Shown in pieces: positions 34,789 through 41,975 of a DNA stretch of 64,000 nucleotides. Each line of letters begins with the position of its first letter. Position 1 is the stretch's first letter. Both the position numbers and the translations under genes were made by a program. Below the pieces are notes generated by a model that was given only the letters and a program-made list of their open reading frames with translations, was not told the DNA's origin and ran no database searches. Origin of the DNA: Lysobacterales bacterium (GTDB lineage: Bacteria; Pseudomonadota; Gammaproteobacteria; Xanthomonadales; Xanthomonadaceae). The stretch covers positions 2,664,427-2,728,426 of the forward strand of contig JADCRD010000001.1 in NCBI GenBank assembly GCA_014946745.1. Direction: 5' to 3'.

Positions 34789-36426
34789 TCACGGACGCGC
34801 AGCGATCGAGTCGAAGCTCAGACCGAAGCGCGCCAGGTACTTTCGCAGCCGATCCGCATCGTTGCTGCTGCGCTTGCGTTCACGGCTGACGTTGAACAGT
34901 CGCCGTCCGGCTTCGCTCAAGCTGCGGCACTCGCGACACACCCGCAGCACGTCCGCGAGCTGCACGCGATCAAAGCGGTCCAGCTCGGACGCAGCCTCGC
35001 CGAGCACGTCGATCAGACCGTCCTCACCGGACACCGCCTCGCGCGCTGCACGCTGCGGCGCCCACAGCCGGCGCAGTCGCCCGATCTCTTCCTGCACGGT
35101 CTCCAGGGTGACGCGCCCGGACTCGGCCAAGGTCGCCATGCGCGTGACCGAGGCGCCGAGATCCCGGAAGTTGCCCGGCCAGCTTGCTTCGCTGCTGGTG
35201 GCAAAGCGCAGAAACGCTGCGCGCGCTTCGCGATTGAATCCCACGCGCTCGCCCTGCAGACGGGCATGCCGCTCCAGCTCGAAATCGAGGTTGGGCTCGA
35301 TGTCTTCGCTGCGCTCCTTGAGGCCCGGCAGGTAGAAGGTCCACAGGTTCAAGCGCGCGTAGAGATCCTCGCGGAAGCGCCCCTGCGCCACCGCCTCACC
35401 GAGGTCGCGATTGGTGCCGGCCAGCAGCTGGAAGTCACTGGTGACCTCGCGATCGCCACCCAAGGGCAGGAAGCGCCTGTCCTCGATCGCGCGCAGCAGC
35501 ATGGCCTGTTCGTCGAGCCCGAGCTCGCCGATTTCGTCCAGAAACAGCAGGCCGCCGTCGGCACTCTTCAGGTGCCCCACCCGCTCATTCTGAGCGCCGG
35601 TATAGGCCCCCTTGACGTGGCCGAACAGGGCGCTGCCGGCGCCGTCACCGCGCAGGGTCGCGCAGTTCACTTCGACGAAGCGCCCGCGCAGGTCATGGCG
35701 CTGCTTCTTCAGCTCGAACAGATTGCGCGCCAGCATGCTCTTGCCGGCGCCGGTCGGCCCCATCAGCAGGATGGGCGCTTTGGAGCGCACGGCCACGCGC
35801 TCGATCTGATCGATCATGCGATTGAACGCCGGACTGCGGGTCTGGATGCCGGACTTCAGGAACTGCGCGGTTTCCATCCGCTCGGCAGCGAAGCGCTGGG
35901 CGATCCGGTCGTAACGCGCCAGATCGAGATCGATGATGCTGAAGCTGCCGGGATCGCCCGCGCGCTGCTTGCGCGGCGGCGAGGTCTGCAGCAGGCGCGC
36001 CGGCAGGAAGCGCGCTTCGGTCAACAGGAACCAGCAGATCTGCGCGACGTGCGTGCCGGTGGTGATGTGGACCAGGTAGTCCTCGCGCTCGGGGTCGAAG
36101 GGGTAGCTGCGCACGAAGTCCATCAGCGCCGCATACACCTCTTCGAAGTCCCACGGATCCTGCAGGTAGACGTCGTGAGGCGTGACTCGGGTCTGCGGCG
36201 ACTGCATGGCCAGGTCGGCTTGCACCTGTTTCAGCAGGTCGCCAAAGCGGCGGGCATCCAGCAGCAGCTCGATGCGATCCACCCAGAGGTCCTCGAACAT
36301 CCCGAGGCTTACCGTAGGCCGCCATTTCTCCCAGCGCCCAGCCCCGCCGCCGGCATCCAGCGAAGTGCCGAGGAAGCCGATCACCACCAGGGGTTTGCGC
36401 CCAGGGGCGCGCTCACTCGTATTCAT
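34789..36426 (-). CDS. rtcR: Sigma-54-dependent RNA-repair regulator RtcR
   Basis: 545 residues. The N-terminal CARF-like sensor domain (VVIGFLGTSLDAG, then HITTGTHVAQICWFLLTEA) responds in other bacteria to RNA-end ligands such as cyclic-phosphate fragments. The AAA+ domain has Walker A GPTGAGKS, the sigma-54 contact loop as GAYTGA, Walker [11 protein letters not shown] and the arginine-finger region. A C-terminal helix-turn-helix (LSEAGRRLFNVSRERK) follows. The ATG start (MNTSERAPG) is preferred over a TTG four codons earlier; neither has a strong ribosome site. It is divergent from the rsr-rtc operon, whose sigma-54 promoter and palindrome lie between. Confidence 0.94.
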   Translation of the reverse strand: MNTSERAPGRKPLVVIGFLGTSLDAGGGAGRWEKWRPTVSLGMFEDLWVDRIELLLDARRFGDLLKQVQADLAMQSPQTRVTPHDVYLQDPWDFEEVYAALMDFVRSYPFDPEREDYLVHITTGTHVAQICWFLLTEARFLPARLLQTSPPRKQRAGDPGSFSIIDLDLARYDRIAQRFAAERMETAQFLKSGIQTRSPAFNRMIDQIERVAVRSKAPILLMGPTGAGKSMLARNLFELKKQRHDLRGRFVEVNCATLRGDGAGSALFGHVKGAYTGAQNERVGHLKSADGGLLFLDEIGELGLDEQAMLLRAIEDRRFLPLGGDREVTSDFQLLAGTNRDLGEAVAQGRFREDLYARLNLWTFYLPGLKERSEDIEPNLDFELERHARLQGERVGFNREARAAFLRFATSSEASWPGNFRDLGASVTRMATLAESGRVTLETVQEEIGRLRRLWAPQRAAREAVSGEDGLIDVLGEAASELDRFDRVQLADVLRVCRECRSLSEAGRRLFNVSRERKRSSNDADRLRKYLARFGLSFDSIAARP

Positions 36427-36465
36427 TTGGATAAACAACTCGCCCAGAAGATATCTCGCAATCCT

Positions 36466-36484
36466 ATCCGAATCGGCTTCGGAT
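36466..36484. promoter_or_regulatory. Candidate RtcR upstream activating palindrome
   Basis: ATCCGAA-TCGGC-TTCGGAT, a perfect 7-bp inverted repeat with a 5-bp centre. It lies about 47 bp upstream of the -24 element and between the divergent genes, the usual place for a bacterial enhancer-binding protein. Confidence 0.55.
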
Positions 36485-36529
36485 CACGCAAATCCATATT
36501 TTTCAATGCTTTGAACAAAACTCGGAAAC

Positions 36530-36546
36530 TTGGCACGCCCCTTGAT
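36530..36546 (+). promoter_or_regulatory. Sigma-54 promoter of the rsr-rtc operon
   Basis: TTGGCACGCCCCTTGAT fits the TGGCACG-N4-TTGCW consensus except for GA instead of GC at -12. Transcription would begin near 36556, giving about 40 nt of leader before the TROVE gene. Confidence 0.75.
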
Positions 36547-36596
36547 ATGTCCCGAGCATGCCCGGCAGTCCGCCGGAGCGTTCGAGGAGTCTCGTC

Positions 36597-38144
36597 ATGA
36601 TCCATCGCTGGCTGTTCGGCACCGCGGGCAACACTGCCCTGCAGCCGACCGATACGCGCAACCAGGCCGGTGCACCGGCCTATGCGCTGTCGCCCAAGCA
36701 GACTCTGGCCCAGCTGGCGATGACCGGCTGCCTGAACTCGACCTACTACAGCGATGCCGAGTCGCAGTTGGACGCCCTGCTCGCGGCCTGCTTCGAGGTC
36801 GACAGCGCCTTCGTGGCACGCGCCGCCCTGCATGCCCGTCGCCATGGCCACATGAAGGACACGCCGGCCCTGCTCTGCGCGTATCTGGCCAGCTTCAACG
36901 GCGAACTGCTGCGGGCGATCTTCCCGCGGGTGATCGACTCGGGACGCATGCTGCGCGCCTTCGTGCAGATTCTGCGCTCGGGGCGAGTGGTGCGACGCAG
37001 CCTGGGTTCGCTGCCCAAGCGGCTGGTGCAGGACTGGTTGAACACCTGCAGCGACGCCGAGTTCATCCGCGCAATGGTGGGCCAGCAGCCCTCGTTGGCC
37101 GACGTCATCCGGATGGTGCATCCCAAGCCGCTGACCCGCGAGCGCGAGACGCTGTTCGCCTATGCGCTGGGTCGGCCCTACCTGCCGGAACGGCTGCCGC
37201 CGGCGCTGCAGGCCTTCGAGGCCTTCAAGCGCGACGCCAGCCAGCCGGTGCCGGACCTGCCGTTTCAACTGCTGACCGGTCTGCCGCTCAGCCCGGCGCA
37301 CTGGAAGGCGATCGCCCTGCAGTGCAGCTGGACCACCCTGCGCATGAACCTGAACACCTTCCAGCGGCACGGCGTGTTCGAAGAGGGCCATGTGGCGAAC
37401 AGGCTGGCCAAGCGGCTGGCGGATCCTGCGCTGATTCGGCGCGCTGGTGCTTTCCCGTACCAGCTGCTTGCAGCACAGCGCGCAGCGACCCATCTGCCTC
37501 CGCGACTGCAGGAGGCGCTGGGCCAGGCGCTCGAGTCTTCGGTGCGGGTGGTGCCCGCGCTGCCGGGCTCGCTGGCGCTGGCGGTCGACGTATCGGGCTC
37601 GATGGAGTCGCCGGTGACAGGGCATCGTCGCGGCGCCACCACTTCGGTGCGCTGCGTCGATGTGGCCGCGCTGTTCGCGGCGGCGCTGCTGGCCCGCAAC
37701 CCGCGGGCTCAGGTGTTGCCCTTCGCGGAGGCCGTGCGCCCGTGGCGTGCCGCGGGCGGCGATCTGCGGCAACTCACCGAGTCGCTGTCGGCGCTGCTGG
37801 GCGGCGGCACCGCCATCAGCGCGCCGCTGGCGCAGTTAGCCGCGCAGCGGGAGCCACCGGACCTGATTGTGCTGTTCTCGGACAACCAGAGCTGGCTGGA
37901 CGCGCGGCGCCCCGACGGCACCGAAGCGCTGGCGCAGTGGCAGACGCTGAAGCGTCGCAACCCGGCCGCGCGGCTGGTTTGCGTCGACCTGCAGCCCTAT
38001 GCCAACAGCCAGCTGCCCGAGCGCACCGACGTGCTGAACGTCGGCGGCTTCTCGGACGCGGTGTTCGAGCGCATCGCCGAGTTCGCGCGCGGCGAAGGCA
38101 GCGCCGAGCACTGGGTGGAGCGGATCGAGGCCGAAACGCTCTGA
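36597..38144 (+). CDS. rsr: Ro60-like TROVE-domain RNA-binding protein (Rsr)
   Basis: 515 residues. HEAT-like TROVE ring (about 40-340; LLAACFEVDSAFVARAALHARRHG, then MKDTPALLCAYLA) followed by a vWA-like domain with the MIDAS-type motif DVSGSMES near 340 and LVLFSDNQSW-type core strands. Bacterial Ro proteins bind Y RNAs and tether them to RNases or repair enzymes. The second in-frame ATG was chosen because GAGGAG sits 7 nt upstream; the first ATG would be at the predicted transcription start. Its partner RNAs seem to be encoded immediately downstream, followed by rtcB. Confidence 0.9.
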   Translation: MIHRWLFGTAGNTALQPTDTRNQAGAPAYALSPKQTLAQLAMTGCLNSTYYSDAESQLDALLAACFEVDSAFVARAALHARRHGHMKDTPALLCAYLASFNGELLRAIFPRVIDSGRMLRAFVQILRSGRVVRRSLGSLPKRLVQDWLNTCSDAEFIRAMVGQQPSLADVIRMVHPKPLTRERETLFAYALGRPYLPERLPPALQAFEAFKRDASQPVPDLPFQLLTGLPLSPAHWKAIALQCSWTTLRMNLNTFQRHGVFEEGHVANRLAKRLADPALIRRAGAFPYQLLAAQRAATHLPPRLQEALGQALESSVRVVPALPGSLALAVDVSGSMESPVTGHRRGATTSVRCVDVAALFAAALLARNPRAQVLPFAEAVRPWRAAGGDLRQLTESLSALLGGGTAISAPLAQLAAQREPPDLIVLFSDNQSWLDARRPDGTEALAQWQTLKRRNPAARLVCVDLQPYANSQLPERTDVLNVGGFSDAVFERIAEFARGEGSAEHWVERIEAETL

Positions 38145-38165
38145 ATCTGAAACCTGTTGCATCCA

Positions 38166-38255
38166 CCGAATGCCCGCGGGAGTACAGGGTCATTGGCCTG
38201 TTCAAGTCAGGCGCGCCGCGCATACCGGCGAAACCTCTCGCTCCAACGTGTCGGC
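38166..38255 (+). ncRNA. Tentative third Y-RNA-like element
   Basis: Begins GAATGCCCGCGGGAGTAC, matching the start of the two elements downstream, and contains a T-arm-like hairpin CCTG-TTCAAGT-CAGG and a distal CTCCAAC as in the YrlA-like element. No D-arm is seen, and the closing GGAG/CTCC stem is only 4 bp, so this may be a decayed copy. Confidence 0.35.
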
Positions 38256-38289
38256 AGATGCAGCTCCTGTCCAAGCACGACTGGTTTCC

Positions 38290-38410
38290 CTTCCGCGAAT
38301 GCTCTGGGGACTACATCTAATCCAAGCGCCGCGGGTTCGAGTCCCGCCGGACCTCGCGTCCGTAGCTCAGTCGGTAGAGCATTGGCACGTCTCCAACCCA
38401 CCTTGTCGCC
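38290..38410 (+). ncRNA. YrlA-like Y RNA with a circularly permuted tRNA-like module
   Basis: Outer stem GGGGAC (38306-38311) with GTCTCC (38389-38394) would be the Ro-binding end. Inside, CCAA/TTGG closes a tRNA-like part in permuted order: T-arm GCGGG-TTCGAGT-CCCGC (38331-38347), then CGGAC-CTCGC-GTCCG joining the two acceptor strands by a loop, then D-arm TAGCTCAGTCGGTAGAGCA (38363-38381). There is no anticodon arm. This is the layout of bacterial YrlA RNAs, and the position between rsr and rtcB matches Salmonella. The exact ends are not determined. Confidence 0.7.
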
Positions 38411-38429
38411 GAAGCGAAGCAACCCATCG

Positions 38430-38492
38430 AACCGCCCGAATGCCGCGGGGACTACATTCCAAACTGTGCCGTCTCCGCACCCGACTTGTCGT
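38430..38492 (+). ncRNA. YrlB-like Y RNA without tRNA module
   Basis: Starts GAATGCCGCGGGGACTACAT, like the previous element. GCGGGGAC (38445-38452) pairs with GTCTCCGC (38471-38478) over 8 bp around an 18-nt loop. It lacks tRNA-like sequences. The ends are uncertain. Confidence 0.5.
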
Positions 38493-38533
38493 GCCGTTCG
38501 ATTCATCGATTGACCTTGCAGAAGACACGCACC

Positions 38534-39754
38534 ATGAACATGCAGAACTACAACCTCATCCACGATCCGGGCTCCGTGCCGATCAAGCTCTGGACTCGCG
38601 GCGTGCCGCTGGAAGACCAGGCCCGCGAGCAGCTGCGCAAGATCGCGCGGCTGCCAGTGGTCGGCCCCTGGCTGGCGGTGATGCCCGACGTGCATCTCGG
38701 CATCGGCGCCACCGTTGGCTCGGTGGTGCCCACCGAGAAGGCGATCATCCCGGCCGCCGTCGGCGTCGACATCGGCTGCGGCATGATCGCCAGCCGCACC
38801 ACGCTCACCGCCCGCGACCTGCCGGATTCGCTGGCCATGCTGCGCACCCGGCTGGAGCGCGCCATTCCGCACGGACGCAAGCCGGGCAAGCGCGACCCTG
38901 GCGCCTGGGACAACGTGCCAGCATCGGTCGCCACCGCCTGGAAAGGTCTGGAGGACGACTTCAAGCGGCTCTGCGAATGGCAGCCGCGTCTGGCCCACAC
39001 CAACAACGCCAACCACCTGGGAACGCTGGGCACCGGCAACCACTTCGTCGAAGTCTGCATCGACGAGGAAGAGCGCGTGTGGCTGATGCTGCACTCGGGT
39101 TCGCGCGGCGTCGGCAACGCCATCGGCACCCACTTCATCGAGCTGGCCAAGCGCGACATGCAGCACCACATCGCCAACCTGCCGGACAAAGACCTCGCCT
39201 ACTTCGAGGAAGGCAGCAAGCACTTCGATCAGTACGTGTTCGCGGTCGACTGGGCGCAGCGCTATGCCCGCACCAACCGCGCCCTGATGATGCGGCGCGC
39301 GCTGGCGGCGCTGGCCGAGGAGATCCCCAAGCGCTTCCAGACCGACAAAGAAGCCGTGAACTGCCACCACAACTACGTGCAGCGCGAAACCCACGGCGGC
39401 CGCGAGCTGTTCATCACCCGCAAGGGTGCGGTCAGCGCCAGGCTCGGCGAGCTCGGCATCATCCCCGGCAGCATGGGCGCGAAGAGCTACATCGTGCGCG
39501 GCCTCGGCAACGCCGAGAGCTTCTGTTCGTGCTCGCACGGCGCAGGCCGGGTGATGAGCCGCGGCGAGGCCAAGCGCCGGATCACGCTGACCGAGCACAA
39601 GCAGGCCACCGCCCACGTCGAATGCCGCAAGGATGCCGACGTCATCGACGAGTCACCCGCGGCCTACAAGCCGATCGAGCAGGTGATGGCGGCCCAGCAG
39701 GATCTTGTGGAAATCCTCCACACCCTGCGCCAGGTGGTGTGCGTGAAGGGCTGA
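38534..39754 (+). CDS. rtcB: RNA-splicing ligase RtcB
   Basis: 406 residues. GTP- and Mn-dependent ligase joining 2',3'-cyclic phosphate or 3'-phosphate ends to 5'-OH RNA. Diagnostic motifs: MPDVHLGIGATVGSV, GVDIGCGM with the metal Cys near residue 81, TGNHFVEV, HSGSRGVG, CHHNYV, and near the C-terminus SCSHGAGR with the His that takes GMP in RtcB. The start MNMQNYNLI is supported by homologous N-termini, although no strong ribosome site precedes it. It follows the Y-RNA region by about 40 bases, as in known rsr-yrl-rtcBA operons. Confidence 0.95.
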   Translation: MNMQNYNLIHDPGSVPIKLWTRGVPLEDQAREQLRKIARLPVVGPWLAVMPDVHLGIGATVGSVVPTEKAIIPAAVGVDIGCGMIASRTTLTARDLPDSLAMLRTRLERAIPHGRKPGKRDPGAWDNVPASVATAWKGLEDDFKRLCEWQPRLAHTNNANHLGTLGTGNHFVEVCIDEEERVWLMLHSGSRGVGNAIGTHFIELAKRDMQHHIANLPDKDLAYFEEGSKHFDQYVFAVDWAQRYARTNRALMMRRALAALAEEIPKRFQTDKEAVNCHHNYVQRETHGGRELFITRKGAVSARLGELGIIPGSMGAKSYIVRGLGNAESFCSCSHGAGRVMSRGEAKRRITLTEHKQATAHVECRKDADVIDESPAAYKPIEQVMAAQQDLVEILHTLRQVVCVKG

Positions 39755-39833
39755 GGTCGCGCGGCACGCCCGCCGGGGCGTGACCGCGCGGAGCCCGAGG
39801 CCAACGCACAGACACACATTCCAGGAGATTCCC

Positions 39834-40514
39834 ATGCGCCCAGACATGCAGCGGGTGCTGATCGACTGCTACCGCGGCGGCCTGCGCATCAAGACCGACC
39901 GCAGCGCCAAACCGAGGGTGCAGCAGTATGTGGACGCCGACAGCGATGCCGGCCCGCACCGCCCGAAACGCCAGCGCACACGCTGGTTCAGCGACAACCT
40001 CGGTCCCTTGCGACGCTGGCTGCGTGCGCAGGTGGGTCGGCCCTGGGACTGCGTCTGGAGCGAGCTGTGCGCAGGCGTCGACCGCGACACCGTGGCCGGG
40101 CAGCACCTGCTCGAGCATGCGCTGTCTGAGGTCGAACGCGACTGCCGCATGGACGGCCGCGTTGCCATCAGGAGCGTGGAACGCAGCTGGCGGGGCCATC
40201 GCGTCGAGGGGCTGTACGTGCATCCACGGACGGGACTGCTGCGTTGGCAAGCCCGGTCGCCGCATGAGCCCCCGGCCACGCCGAAGGACTGGATCCTGCT
40301 GGATCACGGCGAGGAGCGTCTGCTGCGCCGTCTGCGCGGCCTGTGGTTCGCGGTGGAAGTCGAACTCCTCGGCGAGGCCTGGCGGCTCGACCCCGTCCTC
40401 CTCAAGCAGCCGGACCTGCTGACGCTGGACAGGCGCGTGTTTCGCGTCCTGCGCCAGAGGCAGTTGAATCATCGCGAGCTGCGTGCCCATGGACTGCACA
40501 ATCAGGCGGACTGA
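39834..40514 (+). CDS. Unrecognised protein encoded between rtcB and rtcA
   Basis: 226 residues, soluble, basic (many Arg), with Cys and Trp. No signal peptide or membrane span. Noticeable motifs: NLGPLRRWLRAQVGRPWDCVWSELC in the N-terminal third, HLLEHALSEVE after it, and a C-terminal RRVFRVLRQRQLNHRELRAHGL, which looks helical and RNA-binding-like in composition. AGGAGA 7 nt upstream and high GC3 support a real gene. Co-transcription with rtcB (79-nt gap) and rtcA (31-nt gap) suggests a role in RNA repair or Ro RNP function. I do not assign an activity. Confidence 0.75.
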   Translation: MRPDMQRVLIDCYRGGLRIKTDRSAKPRVQQYVDADSDAGPHRPKRQRTRWFSDNLGPLRRWLRAQVGRPWDCVWSELCAGVDRDTVAGQHLLEHALSEVERDCRMDGRVAIRSVERSWRGHRVEGLYVHPRTGLLRWQARSPHEPPATPKDWILLDHGEERLLRRLRGLWFAVEVELLGEAWRLDPVLLKQPDLLTLDRRVFRVLRQRQLNHRELRAHGLHNQAD

Positions 40515-40545
40515 TCAGGCCCCCAAAGAATTCCGAATCCCGGCA

Positions 40546-41619
40546 ATGAACACTCTCCACTCGCAGGCGAACGCGAGCGTTCCCATCGATATCGACGGCA
40601 GCCAGGGCGAAGGCGGCGGCCAGGTGCTACGGACCAGCCTCAGCCTGTCCATGCTCAGCGGCCGTCCGGTTCGCCTGCACAACGTCCGCGCCGGCCGCCG
40701 CAAGCCCGGTCTGATGCGCCAGCACCTGACCTGCGTGCTGGCCGCCGCACGCGTCTGCTCGGCCCAGGTCGAAGGCGCGGCGATCGGCTCCACCACGCTG
40801 GAGTTCCGCCCCGGCCCGATCGAGGCCGGCGACTATGGCTTTGCCATCGGCAGCGCCGGCAGCACCGCGCTGGTACTGCAGACGGTGCTGCCCGCGCTGC
40901 TGCAGGCACCCGGCCGCAGCCGGCTGCGCATCGAGGGCGGCACCCATGTGCCCATGGCGCCCTGCGCGGACTTCATTGAGCACGCGTTCCTGCCGGTGCT
41001 GCGCGACATGGGCGCTGCCATCGACTTCCGGCTTGAACGCCACGGATTCTATCCGGCCGGCGGCGGCGCCATCGAGGTCATGATCGATCCGCGCCCCCTT
41101 CAGCCGCTGGCACTGGATCAGCGTGGCGCGCTCACGGAGCTGGTCGCCGAAGCCATGGTCAGCCAGCTGCCCACGCGCATCGTCGAGCGCGAGCTTGATG
41201 CCCTGAAAAGCGCCCTGCCGTACGCTCAGCTGAAGCGCCGCGAACTGGGCGCAGGCTGCGGCCCCGGCAACGCGCTGGTGCTGCGCGCGCAGTTCGAGCA
41301 CGCCTGCGAGGTCAGGACTTCGCTGGGGCTAATAGATCTGAGTTCGGAAGAAGTCGCACAGCTGGCTGTCAGCGAATTCAAGCGCCACTTGGCCCACGGC
41401 GCACCGGTCGGTGAACATCTGGCGGATCAACTGCTGCTGCCGCTGTGGCTGGCAGGTGGCGGTGAATTCGTTACTTGTCGCCCGAGCACGCATCTCGAAA
41501 CCAACATCGCCGTGATGCGCGCCTTCGGCAAGGTCGAGATCAGCCTAGAACCCGACCTGCAGGACCCACAGCGGCGCTGGCGGGTCGCGCTGCAGCGTGA
41601 TGGCTTAGCAGGCTGTTGA
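40546..41619 (+). CDS. rtcA: RNA 3'-terminal phosphate cyclase RtcA
   Basis: 357 residues. Converts RNA 3'-phosphate to 2',3'-cyclic phosphate using ATP via a covalent histidine-AMP. Family signatures: DGSQGEGGGQVLRTSLSLS, RAGRRKPGLMRQH, GSAGSTALVLQTVLPALL, HGFYPAGGGAIEV, and the nucleophile His316 in CRPSTHLETN. It would prepare substrates for RtcB in the same operon. The last five codons and the TGA stop lie inside copy 4 of the interspersed repeat, so its extreme C-terminus (DGLAGC) was probably rewritten by that insertion. Confidence 0.95.
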   Translation: MNTLHSQANASVPIDIDGSQGEGGGQVLRTSLSLSMLSGRPVRLHNVRAGRRKPGLMRQHLTCVLAAARVCSAQVEGAAIGSTTLEFRPGPIEAGDYGFAIGSAGSTALVLQTVLPALLQAPGRSRLRIEGGTHVPMAPCADFIEHAFLPVLRDMGAAIDFRLERHGFYPAGGGAIEVMIDPRPLQPLALDQRGALTELVAEAMVSQLPTRIVERELDALKSALPYAQLKRRELGAGCGPGNALVLRAQFEHACEVRTSLGLIDLSSEEVAQLAVSEFKRHLAHGAPVGEHLADQLLLPLWLAGGGEFVTCRPSTHLETNIAVMRAFGKVEISLEPDLQDPQRRWRVALQRDGLAGC

Positions 41620-41763
41620 AAAACAGCTTGCTAGCCCGGCCAGGGATGGCCGGGACGACAAGGCAAGCGCGTAAGCGATGGCTTTGTCGTGAGGCGGTAC
41701 GGACCTGCGCCGGACCGCCGACTTGAAAAACTCCCCGGAAGGGAGTTTTTCAACAAGCGGCTG
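41606..41763 (-). repeat. Interspersed multi-hairpin repeat, copy 4
   Basis: Inverted relative to copies 1-3. Its end TAGCAGGCTGTTGA overlaps the last codons of rtcA and supplies the stop. The first hairpin of the element (arms GGGAGTTTTTCAA) resembles a terminator. Confidence 0.9.
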
Positions 41764-41847
41764 GGGCGACCAGCGAAGCTTGCTTGGCCAAGGCCAGCAA
41801 AGGGCCGAGCGGACCATGAGCGAGTGCGAGTTCACCCCTCTCCCCAA

Positions 41848-41872
41848 CCCCTCTCCCACAAGGGGAGAGGGG
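41848..41872. repeat. Intergenic palindrome of the CCCCTCTCCC type
   Basis: CCCCTCTCCC / GGGAGAGGGG, a 10-bp perfect stem with loop ACAAG, preceded by a second partial CCCTCTCCCC. Similar palindromes are scattered in many proteobacterial genomes (recalled). Confidence 0.6.
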
Positions 41873-41926
41873 CTCGTGCGGTCGCAGGCGTTGTGGCCGT
41901 GGAAGCAGGACGCCCCTCGGAAACGT

Positions 41927-41952
41927 CAAAGGCCGCCCGAGGGCGGCCTTTG
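41927..41952. terminator. Hairpin after the aldose dehydrogenase gene
   Basis: Perfect 12-bp stem CAAAGGCCGCCC / GGGCGGCCTTTG with a 2-nt loop, 24 bp beyond the stop of the minus-strand gene. Confidence 0.7.
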
Positions 41953-41975
41953 GCGGCATGCGTCTTGGCCTGATT

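Noticed and set aside
38358-38385. A tRNA 5' half (TCCGTAGCTCAGTCGGTAGAGCA)-like segment that could be read as a broken tRNA gene
   Set aside because: No anticodon arm follows, and the T-arm lies upstream in permuted order with paired acceptor strands, so it fits a YrlA-type ncRNA better than a tRNA pseudogene.
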